Part shown: in pieces, positions 1 to 5,712 of the stretch
Numbering within the stretch: the stretch's first letter is position 1
Layout of the letters: every line of letters starts with the position of its first letter
DNA from: Desulfovibrionaceae bacterium
GTDB lineage: Bacteria; Desulfobacterota; Desulfovibrionia; Desulfovibrionales; Desulfovibrionaceae
Direction: 5' to 3'
NCBI GenBank assembly: GCA_017613475.1
Contig: JAGADT010000048.1
Span: forward strand, 1 to 8,085
Length of the DNA: 8,085 bases
Program-made: the position numbers and the translations under genes
Notes under the pieces: model-generated
The model's database searches: none
Seen by the model: the letters and a program-made list of their open reading frames with translations, nothing else
Told to the model about the DNA's origin: nothing

Positions 1-263
1 CACCAGTACATGGGCGAGGCGAGGATAAGGATGTCAGCCGCGCGGACGGCTTCCAGGACGCCCGCCATATCGTCTTTCTGCACGCAGCCTTGTTGTTTTG
101 TCTTGCAGGCCAGGCAGCCCTTGCAGGGGCGGATGTCCATGCCCGCCACGTCAATGCGGCGTGTTTCATGGCCGGCGGCGCGGGCGCCTTCCAGCACGTT
201 TTCAAGCAGCGTCGCGGTGTTGCCCTTCTTATGGGGCCCGCCGAACAGGGCGCAGATGTTCAT
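1..263 (-). CDS. NADPH-dependent FMN reductase / flavodoxin-fold protein, partial
   Basis: This is the N-terminal 87 residues of a minus-strand gene; the C-terminus lies beyond the left edge. It starts MNICALFGGPHKKGNTATLL, a beta strand followed by a G-x-x-x-K-x-G-N-T flavin-phosphate loop (about residues 8-17) typical of NADPH-dependent FMN reductases. A cysteine cluster follows (C47, C50, C53, C60; PCKGCLACK then a Cys six residues on). This CX2CX2CX6C spacing is common in iron-sulfur-flavoprotein-like reductases and may hold an Fe-S cluster, but the ligand role is inferred. The visible end, ILASPMYW, is the conserved strand that lines the FMN site. GGAG lies 8 nt before the ATG, supporting this start. 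It is the last visible gene of the minus-strand cluster, 68 nt after the flavodoxin, and is expected to be a cytoplasmic electron-transfer or quinone/flavin reductase. The exact substrate is unknown. Confidence 0.85.
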   Translation of the reverse strand, partial: MNICALFGGPHKKGNTATLLENVLEGARAAGHETRRIDVAGMDIRPCKGCLACKTKQQGCVQKDDMAGVLEAVRAADILILASPMYW

Positions 264-284
264 GGTCTTGGCTCCGGTATGCAG

Positions 285-317
285 GCGGCCGGCGTCTGGG
301 GGGGCGCCGCCGGCTGC
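285..317 (-). repeat. GC-rich hairpin between the flavodoxin and FMN reductase genes
   Basis: The arms 285-294 and 308-317 pair over 10 bp with one G-U, around a 13-nt loop that contains a run of seven G (C7 on the transcribed minus strand, 298-304). It lies just after the flavodoxin stop and about 22 nt before the downstream start. No T-run follows on the minus strand, so it does not look like an intrinsic terminator. An mRNA-stabilising or translation-modulating stem is possible but not shown. Confidence 0.45.
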
Positions 318-331
318 GGAAATGTTTTTGC

Positions 332-811
332 CTAAAGGTTCAGCCCCTTGGCCCATTCTTTAAGTTCATCCGTGCTGATGCCGGCGTTAAAGACCTGCCC
401 TTCGCGGATCGCGGCCCTTGGCGCGCTCGCCTGCAGCCCATCCACAGCCTGGCCAAAGCCGCTCCCGCCTGACGTGGCGAAAAGGATGATGCTTTTCCCC
501 GAAAAATCGTAGGCTTCCAGGAAAGTGTTGATGATGGTGGGGGCCACATACCACCAGATGGGGAAGCCCAAAAAGATCACATCATGCCCGCTTACGGGCG
601 CGTTTTTGTCGGCCATGGCCGGGCGCGAGGCTTTGTCGCGCATTTCAATGGAGCTGCGGGAGTCTTTGTTCTGCCAGTCCAGGTCGGCCTGGGTGTATGG
701 GGTTTGGGGGCGGATTTCGTACAGGTCGGCGCCCGTTGCCTCAGCCAGCTTTTTGGCCACCCTGGCTGTTGTGCCGGTGGCGGAAAAATAGGCGACAAGT
801 GTTGTGCTCAT
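332..811 (-). CDS. small flavodoxin family protein
   Basis: A 159-residue flavodoxin-fold protein that should bind FMN non-covalently and carry electrons in the cytoplasm. The phosphate-binding loop is YFSATGTTARVAKKLAE (residues 8-24), the classic [ST]-x-T-G-x-T pattern. The aromatic segment FPIWWYVAP (83-91) would stack on the isoalloxazine ring, and FATSGGSGFG (111-120) is the second flavin-contacting loop. The length fits short flavodoxins of the flavodoxin_4 type. The frame stays open 33 codons upstream, but that extension is basic, lacks fold-like sequence and would overlap the nitroreductase. The ATG at 811 follows AGGGGA at good spacing and starts directly at the first beta strand, so I chose it. 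The gene begins 16 nt after the nitroreductase stop, which indicates translation from the same message. Partners are not visible; the flanking flavoenzymes are the natural candidates. Confidence 0.92.
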   Translation of the reverse strand: MSTTLVAYFSATGTTARVAKKLAEATGADLYEIRPQTPYTQADLDWQNKDSRSSIEMRDKASRPAMADKNAPVSGHDVIFLGFPIWWYVAPTIINTFLEAYDFSGKSIILFATSGGSGFGQAVDGLQASAPRAAIREGQVFNAGISTDELKEWAKGLNL

Positions 812-827
812 CAGTGTTCCCCTGTGC

Positions 828-1337
828 TTACCAGGCGTTGCGGTGGATTTTGGCCGGGTCCGCCTTTCCGTGGGGCGCAAGCGTCTGCGCGGGGTGCCCG
901 ATAACGGCAAGCCCCAGCGGCATTACGCCTTCAGGCAGCTTAAAGCGCTTGGCAAAGGCAACGCTGCGTTCGGCGATGGGGTGGATGCCTGTCCATACGG
1001 CGCCTAATCCCAGGGCCGTTGCCGCTACGAGGAGGTTTTCCATGGCGGCGGAAGTGTCCTGCACCCAAAAGCCGGGGTATATTTCGGCTTTTTTGTCTGC
1101 GCAGACCAAAATGGCCAGCGGCGCCTGCCTGGCCATGGCGGCGTAGGGGTTCATTTCAGGAATTTCGTCCAGGGCAGCCCTGTCAGTGATGACAACAAAA
1201 TGCCATTCGGCGGCGTTGCAGGCGCTGGGGGCGGCCATGGCCGCGTCAAGCAAAATCTGGATATGCTCTTCAGAAACAGCCTCATCTGTGTATTTGCGGA
1301 TGCTGCGCCGCTGCATGATGGCTTCCAATGCGTCCAT
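828..1337 (-). CDS. nitroreductase family protein (FMN-dependent oxidoreductase)
   Basis: A 169-residue member of the nitroreductase superfamily, whose dimers bind FMN and use NAD(P)H to reduce nitroaromatics, quinones or other acceptors. The N-terminus carries the FMN-phosphate motif RRSIRKYTDEAV (10-21). AAPSACNAAEWHFVVI (35-50) matches the family's P-S-x-x-N-x-x-x-W-x-F-x-V segment. GLGAVWTGIHP (110-120) and the GVMPLGLAVIGHP stretch (137-149) form the second half of the flavin site, and a C-terminal Arg (R166, KIHRNAW) sits where the family often has a basic phosphate contact. The length is at the short end for the family but both halves are present. The start is set by AGGAG seven nt upstream of the ATG. 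It is preceded by a 27-nt spacer containing C7 followed by A7 on the coding strand. Substrate cannot be deduced; co-transcription with two other flavoproteins suggests a redox or detoxification function. Confidence 0.93.
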   Translation of the reverse strand: MDALEAIMQRRSIRKYTDEAVSEEHIQILLDAAMAAPSACNAAEWHFVVITDRAALDEIPEMNPYAAMARQAPLAILVCADKKAEIYPGFWVQDTSAAMENLLVAATALGLGAVWTGIHPIAERSVAFAKRFKLPEGVMPLGLAVIGHPAQTLAPHGKADPAKIHRNAW

Positions 1338-1355
1338 GGATAGGCTCCTTTTTTT

Positions 1356-1362
1356 GGGGGGG
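1356..1362 (-). repeat. C7 homopolymer tract (adjacent A7) before the nitroreductase RBS
   Basis: On the minus strand, seven C (1362 to 1356) are followed at once by seven A (1355 to 1349) and then the AGGAG ribosome site. Such tracts can change length by slippage and alter the distance of upstream elements. A second C7 lies in the next-but-one spacer of the same cluster (298-304). Slippage is a possibility only. Confidence 0.5.
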
Positions 1363-1364
1363 TG

Positions 1365-2405
1365 TTAAATTTTTGCGCATGCAGCGTCAAAGGATTTGAC
1401 GCTGTTTGCATCTTGTTGAAACGCCGGCTCTTCCTGAGGGTGCCTTTGGGCCTGAAGTCCGGCGATTTTTTTTATGGCGTCGCGTTCGTTTTCAAGCAGG
1501 AAGCGGAGGCGCTCCGGGATTTCCCCGTTTTCCCTAAGTTCTTTCAGGGCGTGGGAGGCGCGGCGCACTAGTTCCTGGCGTTCTTCCTCTGTTTCCAGCG
1601 TGGGCAGGCACCACAGGATGAGTCCCCACAATGTGTCGAGCAGGAAGCTGCGGGAGGCGCTGTTGAAGCAATGCTTTTTTTTCAGCCCCTGTTCCGCCCA
1701 TTCCAGGGCGAAAAAGGCGTCCTTAATGTGTTTGTCCAGGCCCGCGTAATACGCGCCCATCAGGGAGCCGCGGCGTATGGTGTAGGTGTAGAGCTTTTGG
1801 TTGAGCGCGAAAAAACGGTCCGAAACGCAGAGGTAATGGTAAATGAAGGCGTTGTCCTCCCCATGCCAGCCTTCAGGGAAGGAAATGCCAAAATCACGGA
1901 CTTTTTGGGTGAGGAATATTTTGTTCCAGAGCACAACATTGATTTCCTGCCTGCTTTTGGCATCCAGCTCATGCTCTCCATCAGGAAAGCGGGCTTTGAG
2001 CTCATCAAGCGCTTCCTGCGGCCTGGCATAGCCGTTTTCAAAGGCAAAGCTGCAGTCCGCCATGGCAAAATCCACATCATGCGCGGCTATGGCCTCCCGC
2101 ATGAGGCGGCAGAAATCGGGTTCGTACCAGTCGTCGGCGTCGCAGAACATGAGGAAGCGCCCGCGCACATGCTTCAGCGCCGTATTGCGGGCGGCGGCCG
2201 CGCCGGCATTGCCCTGGCGGAAAATACGGAACCTCGCGTCGCCGGCGGCGAAACGCTCCAGAATGGCGCCTGAGCCGTCTGTGGAGCCGTCGTCAACGCA
2301 GAGGATTTCAATATCGGCAAAGGTTTGGCCGCGCAGGGCGTTAAGGCAGCGCGGCAGGTAGGGGGCTGCGTTGAAAACAGGGAGGATAATGGAAATATCG
2401 GGCAT
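1365..2405 (-). CDS. family 2 (GT-A fold) glycosyltransferase
   Basis: A 346-residue glycosyltransferase expected to move a sugar from a nucleotide-sugar donor to a cell-surface glycan or lipid acceptor, acting on the cytoplasmic side of the membrane. ISIILPVFNAAPYLPRCLNAL opens the GT2 Rossmann-like domain (residues 4-24, broken here only by the motif end). IEILCVDDGSTDGSG (32-46) holds the nucleotide-binding Asp pair. GNAGAAAARNTAL (65-77) is the usual G-x-x-x-A-R-N loop. The metal-binding DXD appears as FCDADDWYEPDF (87-98), and GWHGEDNAF (179-187) supplies a likely ED catalytic-base pair. The C-terminal 70 residues are charged and helical. I see no clear membrane helix. The ATG at 2405 begins right at the domain and follows AAGG; an in-frame upstream extension to 2492 is Pro/Gln-rich and would start at the predicted promoter, so it was rejected. 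It heads a cluster of flavoproteins, an unusual partner set; the sugar is unknown. Confidence 0.93.
   Translation of the reverse strand: MPDISIILPVFNAAPYLPRCLNALRGQTFADIEILCVDDGSTDGSGAILERFAAGDARFRIFRQGNAGAAAARNTALKHVRGRFLMFCDADDWYEPDFCRLMREAIAAHDVDFAMADCSFAFENGYARPQEALDELKARFPDGEHELDAKSRQEINVVLWNKIFLTQKVRDFGISFPEGWHGEDNAFIYHYLCVSDRFFALNQKLYTYTIRRGSLMGAYYAGLDKHIKDAFFALEWAEQGLKKKHCFNSASRSFLLDTLWGLILWCLPTLETEEERQELVRRASHALKELRENGEIPERLRFLLENERDAIKKIAGLQAQRHPQEEPAFQQDANSVKSFDAACAKI
1382..1404. repeat. perfect 10-bp inverted repeat at the 3' end of the glycosyltransferase gene
   Basis: CAGCGTCAAA (1382-1391) and TTTGACGCTG (1395-1404) are exact reverse complements separated by only 3 nt. The element lies inside the coding region about 15 nt before the stop codon. 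Neither strand has a T-run directly after the stem, so it is not a standard terminator. It could cap or process the glycosyltransferase part of the message. Confidence 0.6.
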
Positions 2406-2437
2406 GATGCACCTTGAAGGAGGGGCATGATCCTGCG

Positions 2438-2459
2438 CCTGCCAGTGCGGGCTGGCAGG
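2438..2459 (-). repeat. hairpin in the glycosyltransferase leader
   Basis: CCTGCCAG (2438-2445) and CTGGCAGG (2452-2459) form a perfect 8-bp stem with a 6-nt loop. If transcription starts near 2485, it lies in the 5' untranslated leader about 33 nt before the ATG. There is no adjacent T-run in the minus direction, so attenuation by simple termination is not supported. Confidence 0.45.
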
Positions 2460-2491
2460 ACGTGGCTTCAGGCATTGCGGATTGGGCTGCA

Positions 2492-2520
2492 AGTGTCGCT
2501 TTGCACAGGCGTGTTGTCAA
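2492..2520 (-). promoter_or_regulatory. predicted sigma70-type promoter of the glycosyltransferase-flavoprotein cluster
   Basis: Read on the minus strand there is an exact TTGACA (2520-2515), a 17-nt spacer, and GACACT (2497-2492), which keeps A2, A4 and T6 of the -10 consensus. Transcription would start near 2485 and leave a leader of roughly 80 nt. The perfect -35 and ideal spacing make this the best promoter candidate for the four-gene cluster; the weak -10 leaves room for an activator. Confidence 0.55.
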
Positions 2521-2716
2521 TGCTTTTCGCGTGGCGGTCAGAACCTGGCGGACTCGCCCGCTTTTTTGCGCTGCGGCTGTGAAGCGTTTTGCTACGTTGT
2601 CCTGCGCGTTATTTCAGGAAAAAGCCATGTGGAAATCTGCATAAGAAAAGCCTCAAGGCAGCAGCGAATGATTTTGCGAAAGTTTTGGTCACCTTCTGGA
2701 CAAAATTGCATTTTAA

Positions 2717-2751
2717 GGTTACTTGACTTCATCAAATTGCGTAACCATTTC
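2717..2751 (+). promoter_or_regulatory. candidate promoter and operator-like dyad upstream of the AI-2E transporter
   Basis: GGTTAC (2717-2722) and GTAACC (2741-2746) form a perfect 6-bp dyad with 18 nt between. Inside it lies TTGACT (2723-2728), a near-consensus -35, followed after 17 nt by CATTTC, which is a poor -10. A regulator binding the dyad would cover the -35. The leader to the ATG at 2858 would be about 100 nt. Promoter assignment is tentative because of the weak -10. Confidence 0.35.
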
Positions 2752-2857
2752 ATTTCAAAAAAAGATTTGCGAAAAAACGGCTCAGGGCGGGTATTGCCTG
2801 GGTTCGTGCTTGGGCGGCAGGCGTGTATGCCGGCGCCGTTTCTGTTGGGAATAATTG

Positions 2858-3946
2858 ATGAAACCTTTGCCGAAAAACATTTTTTCGTTTCCTAAAATCT
2901 TGGCTTTGGCAGCCTGCGCCGCGTGGCTGCTCCTGCTCCGTCCGTATCCGGTGACCGTGTTCCTGGCGGGCTGCATCGCCTGTGTCACCTATCCCATGTA
3001 CAGCTGGATGGAAGCGAGGACCAGCAGGTTTTGGTCCGCGCTGACGTATACCGTGGCGCTCTCGCTCTGCGTGGTGCTGCCCCTGGTGGTCGTGGCGCTG
3101 CTTGTGGCGCCGCAGGCTGTCAACGCGATTGATGGCCTGGTGAACACCAACTGGGTGGCCAAGCTGGGGAACCATCCGATTGTCATTACGCTGGATACCT
3201 GGCTTAAGTCTGTTCCGGGCCTGGAAGGCGGGCTGCGCCAAATGTTCACCGCCGCAACGGGCTACGCGGGAACGCTGGCGCGGACGGTGCTTTCCAGCGG
3301 GGTAGGGCTTGCCGGGGGCACCATCAACGCCGGGCTTATCCTGCTTATTTTTATTATGGTCAGCCTGATGTGCGTGATTCACGGCGCTACAATCCGTGAA
3401 TTTTCGCAGGAAATCCTGGGTTTTTCCAGGGCGAGGCTCAGGCGTTTTACCGTGGCTGTGCGCAAGGCCGTGCTTGGCATCCTGGTGGGGGTGGTTCTTG
3501 TGGCCTGCATCCAGGGCGTGCTGTGCGGCCTGGGCTTCAGGGTTGCCAAGGTGCCCCAGCCGGCATTCTGGGGCCTTTTGGCGACGTTTGTCGCCCCCAT
3601 TCCCTTTGTCGGCACGGCGCTGGTTTGGATCCCCGTGGTCGTATGGCTTTGGTTCACGGGGATGACAAAGGCCGCCATTGGCGTAACGGTCTGGTGCATG
3701 CTGGTGGTTACCGGCGTGGATAACCTGCTGCGCCCCCTTTTTTTGAAAACAGGCATCAACGCAACGCTCGTTGCGCTTATCTTATCCATTATCTGCGGCC
3801 TTGCTGCCTTTGGCCCCGTTGGCATTTTTGCCGGCCCTGTCCTGGTCGCCGTATCCATCCAGGCGGTAAAGGAAAGCCGCAGCACCCGGCGCGCCCTTTT
3901 GCGCATGGAGCGGGCGTGTCCGCAGGGCGGCGGGCCTCTGGCGTGA
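2858..3946 (+). CDS. AI-2E family transporter
   Basis: A 362-residue polytopic inner-membrane protein of the AI-2E (TqsA/YdiK/PerM-like) family. Members are linked variously to autoinducer-2 export, ion/proton exchange or other small solutes, so the substrate here is open. Two hydrophobic segments lie near the N-terminus (about 12-45), another at about 62-85, then a soluble stretch (about 90-150) with amphipathic segments. A C-terminal bundle of helices follows from about 155. Family signatures are clear: VACIQGVLCGLGF, then FWGLLATFVAPIPFVGTAL, then VDNLLRPLFLKTG and LAAFGPVGIFAGPVLVA. The frame can begin at a TTG at 2855, but ATG 2858 follows GGGA at 7-nt spacing, so I place the start there. 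The C-terminal tail is basic and cytoplasmic. It is alone between a divergent cluster and htrA; I found no terminator after it, so read-through into the protease gene is possible. Confidence 0.93.
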   Translation: MKPLPKNIFSFPKILALAACAAWLLLLRPYPVTVFLAGCIACVTYPMYSWMEARTSRFWSALTYTVALSLCVVLPLVVVALLVAPQAVNAIDGLVNTNWVAKLGNHPIVITLDTWLKSVPGLEGGLRQMFTAATGYAGTLARTVLSSGVGLAGGTINAGLILLIFIMVSLMCVIHGATIREFSQEILGFSRARLRRFTVAVRKAVLGILVGVVLVACIQGVLCGLGFRVAKVPQPAFWGLLATFVAPIPFVGTALVWIPVVVWLWFTGMTKAAIGVTVWCMLVVTGVDNLLRPLFLKTGINATLVALILSIICGLAAFGPVGIFAGPVLVAVSIQAVKESRSTRRALLRMERACPQGGGPLA

Positions 3947-4144
3947 AACAGGTTGGTACGGAAATTGCTATGTGTTGATTAAGCGGTTCTTACGGGTGCC
4001 GCTCTCGCGTGAGGAAGAGCATGGTCCGGCCGCCGGGATTTCCCGGGAGTGAAGATACGCGGATCTGCCCCTTTTTTAAAAAACTTTATCCTGCCGCATG
4101 ATCCCTCGAATTGATGAAGAACTGCGCCAGAAGGAGAAAAACGT
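3947..4144 (+). other. intergenic leader upstream of the HtrA-type protease
   Basis: No gene is seen in these 198 nt. They hold a CCGGGA-TT-TCCCGG palindrome (4033-4046) and a T6A6 block (4072-4083). TTGCTA (3965-3970) with TCTTAC 17 nt downstream is a weak promoter candidate. I find no convincing heat-shock (sigma32) or sigmaE-type promoter, which might have been expected for an envelope protease. Confidence 0.5.
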
Positions 4145-5545
4145 ATGCTGAAAGGTTTTAGCCGCAAAGCCTGGCTTGCCGCGGCTTTCGTATGCTGCTT
4201 TGCCGTGCAGGCGCTGGCAGCCGGGCTGCCGGATTTCGTCCCGCTTGTAAAAAATGCCGGAAAGGCTGTTGTGAATATCACGACCGAGAAAAAAGTCGGT
4301 GGAGGGCACGCCTTCCCCGGCTTCCCGCCTGATATGCTCCCCCCCGGCTTTGAGCGCTTTTTCCAGCAGTTAGGCGGGGGCCAGCAGTCCCGCCCGCGGA
4401 TGCAGAAGGCGCTGGGCACGGGCTTTATCATTTCGTCTGATGGCTACATCGTGACCAACAACCATGTGGTCAACGGGGCGGATCAGGTCCGCGTGAGCTT
4501 TGAAGGCCACGGCAAAGACAAGGGGCTGACGGCCCGCGTGATCGGCACGGATGAGGAAACGGACCTCGCCCTGCTTAAGGTCGATGCGAAGGACGGCCTG
4601 CCTTACCTTGAGTTCGGCGATTCAGACAGCGCCCAGGTCGGCGAATGGCTTCTTGCCATCGGCAACCCCTTTGGCCTGGGGCACACCGTCACGCAGGGCA
4701 TCCTGAGCGCGAAGGGGCGTGACATCCAGTCCGGCCCCTACGATAACTTCCTCCAGACCGACGCATCCATCAACCCAGGCAACAGCGGCGGCCCGCTGAT
4801 CAATATGGAAGGCCGGGTGATCGGCATCAATACGGCCATCATCGCAAGCGGGCAGGGCATTGGCTTTGCCATCCCCAGCAACATGGCCAAGCGGATTGTC
4901 AATCAGCTCAAGCAGAACAAAAAGGTCAGCCGCGGCTGGCTTGGCGTTTCCATCCAGGAGCTGGATGCCAATACGGCCAAGGCGCTTGGGCTGGATAAGC
5001 CCCGCGGCGCGCTGGTCGGCGATGTTATGCCAGGGGAGCCGGCGGAAAAGGCCGGGATTGAAGCCGGCGACGTCATCCTTTCCGTAGACGGGCGTCCCGT
5101 GGCCGATTCTGCCGATTTGCTCCGCTCAGTGGCTTCCTACGCCCCCGGTTCTGACATCCGCCTTGGCGTGTGGCGTGATGGCAAGGACAAAACCTTTACC
5201 GTGCGCCTGGGAGAGCGCAATGGAAAGAACGGGTCCTCATCAGGCGCGCAGACGGCTCCCCAGCTTGGCCTTTCCGTGCGTGCCCTGACTCCGGGAGAAG
5301 CCTCCCAGCTCCGCCTGAGCGGGAATAAGGGGCTGCGCATCATGGAAATTCAGCCGGGATCTGTGGCGGCTGAATCCGACCTGCGTGTTGGCGACGTGCT
5401 GATGATGGCCAACCGCATCCCCCTGCGCACAGAGCAGGATTTGAATGCTGCTATCAGGAACGCCAGCCGCGGCGCGGTGATGTTCCAGGTATTCAGGCAG
5501 GGACGCATGTTCTTCTGCACGCTCCCGCTGCCTGAAAAGAAATAG
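4145..5545 (+). CDS. htrA: Do/DegP-family periplasmic serine endoprotease
   Basis: A 466-residue HtrA-type protease/chaperone that degrades or refolds damaged proteins in the periplasm. Residues 1-25 form a Sec signal peptide (basic LKGFSRK, hydrophobic core, cleavage expected near ALA-AG). The trypsin-like domain spans about 30-260, with H107 in NNHVVNG, D140 in EETDLALLKVD and S214 in INPGNSGGPL; all three catalytic residues are present. A loop rich in Gly, Pro and Phe (about 52-85) corresponds to the short LA loop of DegQ-like members. PDZ1 (about 262-355) has the GWLGVSIQ carboxylate loop and EKAGIEAGDVI. PDZ2 (about 373-460) begins LGLSVRAL and has SDLRVGDVL. The two-PDZ length is normal for DegP/DegQ, not for single-PDZ DegS. 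AGGAG lies 9 nt before the ATG. The gene stands alone and ends in a strong terminator, so it is probably its own unit or the end of the transporter transcript. DegP versus DegQ cannot be decided from sequence alone. Confidence 0.96.
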   Translation: MLKGFSRKAWLAAAFVCCFAVQALAAGLPDFVPLVKNAGKAVVNITTEKKVGGGHAFPGFPPDMLPPGFERFFQQLGGGQQSRPRMQKALGTGFIISSDGYIVTNNHVVNGADQVRVSFEGHGKDKGLTARVIGTDEETDLALLKVDAKDGLPYLEFGDSDSAQVGEWLLAIGNPFGLGHTVTQGILSAKGRDIQSGPYDNFLQTDASINPGNSGGPLINMEGRVIGINTAIIASGQGIGFAIPSNMAKRIVNQLKQNKKVSRGWLGVSIQELDANTAKALGLDKPRGALVGDVMPGEPAEKAGIEAGDVILSVDGRPVADSADLLRSVASYAPGSDIRLGVWRDGKDKTFTVRLGERNGKNGSSSGAQTAPQLGLSVRALTPGEASQLRLSGNKGLRIMEIQPGSVAAESDLRVGDVLMMANRIPLRTEQDLNAAIRNASRGAVMFQVFRQGRMFFCTLPLPEKK

Positions 5546-5552
5546 GAAGAGC

Positions 5553-5595
5553 CTCCCGCTTCCTGGCCGCTGAAGGCCGGGGGGCGGGAGTTTTT
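5553..5595 (+). terminator. rho-independent terminator after htrA
   Basis: The outer arms CTCCCGC (5553-5559) and GCGGGAG (5584-5590) are perfectly complementary. An inner stem, 5562-5568 with 5575-5581, continues the helix through G-U pairs to a 6-nt loop, giving about 16 bp in all. TTTTT (5591-5595) follows directly. It starts 8 nt after the htrA stop and separates htrA from the next unit. Confidence 0.92.
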
Positions 5596-5642
5596 CAGGG
5601 GATACGCCTTTAAGAGAACAGGAACCTCGTACGTTCGGGGAT

Positions 5643-5671
5643 CGCACAGGCGGATGGAAAAATTTTATACA
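5643..5671 (+). promoter_or_regulatory. candidate promoter of the OB-fold/DUF3825-like gene
   Basis: TATACA (5666-5671) matches the -10 consensus at five positions. CGCACA lies 17 nt upstream (5643-5648) and keeps only the ACA half of a -35. Transcription would begin near 5678 and give a leader of about 35 nt. The strong terminator just upstream makes a promoter here necessary. ATACAGT occurs at 5667-5673 and again at 5688-5694. Confidence 0.5.
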
Positions 5672-5712
5672 GTCTGCAATGGACGGAATACAGTATCTTT
5701 TGGGAGGAAATT

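Larger units (their letters stand above)
2406..2857. other. divergent intergenic region with AT-rich core
   Basis: This 452-nt gap separates the divergent glycosyltransferase and AI-2E transporter genes. I see no convincing coding region in it; one 51-codon frame (2427-2582) is discussed as a finding. The left half is GC-rich and carries the minus-strand promoter and a leader hairpin. The right half is strikingly AT-rich (17 G/C in 2701-2760) and carries a GGTTAC/GTAACC dyad and paired AAATTGC and GATTTTGCGAAA-like repeats, which suggests protein binding at the transporter promoter. Confidence 0.7.

Noticed and set aside
812..910. 33-residue N-terminal extension of the flavodoxin
   Set aside because: It is highly basic, overlaps the nitroreductase coding region, and the ATG at 811 has a good ribosome site and begins at the first beta strand.
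1671..2273. 200-codon plus-strand frame opposite the glycosyltransferase
   Set aside because: It lies wholly antisense to a well-recognised GT2 gene, lacks a family signature and lacks a ribosome site.
2406..2492. In-frame N-terminal extension of the glycosyltransferase (29 residues)
   Set aside because: It is Pro/Gln/His-rich, precedes the first beta strand of the fold, begins at the predicted promoter -10, and the ATG at 2405 has its own upstream AAGG.
2723..2735. FNR-type site TTGAC-TTC-ATCAA
   Set aside because: The half-sites are one base too close and one is imperfect compared with TTGAT-N4-ATCAA; not enough to claim an FNR site.
2750..3382. 210-codon minus-strand frame opposite the AI-2E transporter
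   Set aside because: Composition is His/Arg/Gln-rich, typical of antisense frames over membrane-protein genes; no motif is seen.
4033..4083. CCGGGA/TCCCGG palindrome plus T6 as a terminator for the transporter
   Set aside because: The T-run is 25 nt downstream of the stem and the loop is only 2 nt, so this does not match an intrinsic terminator.
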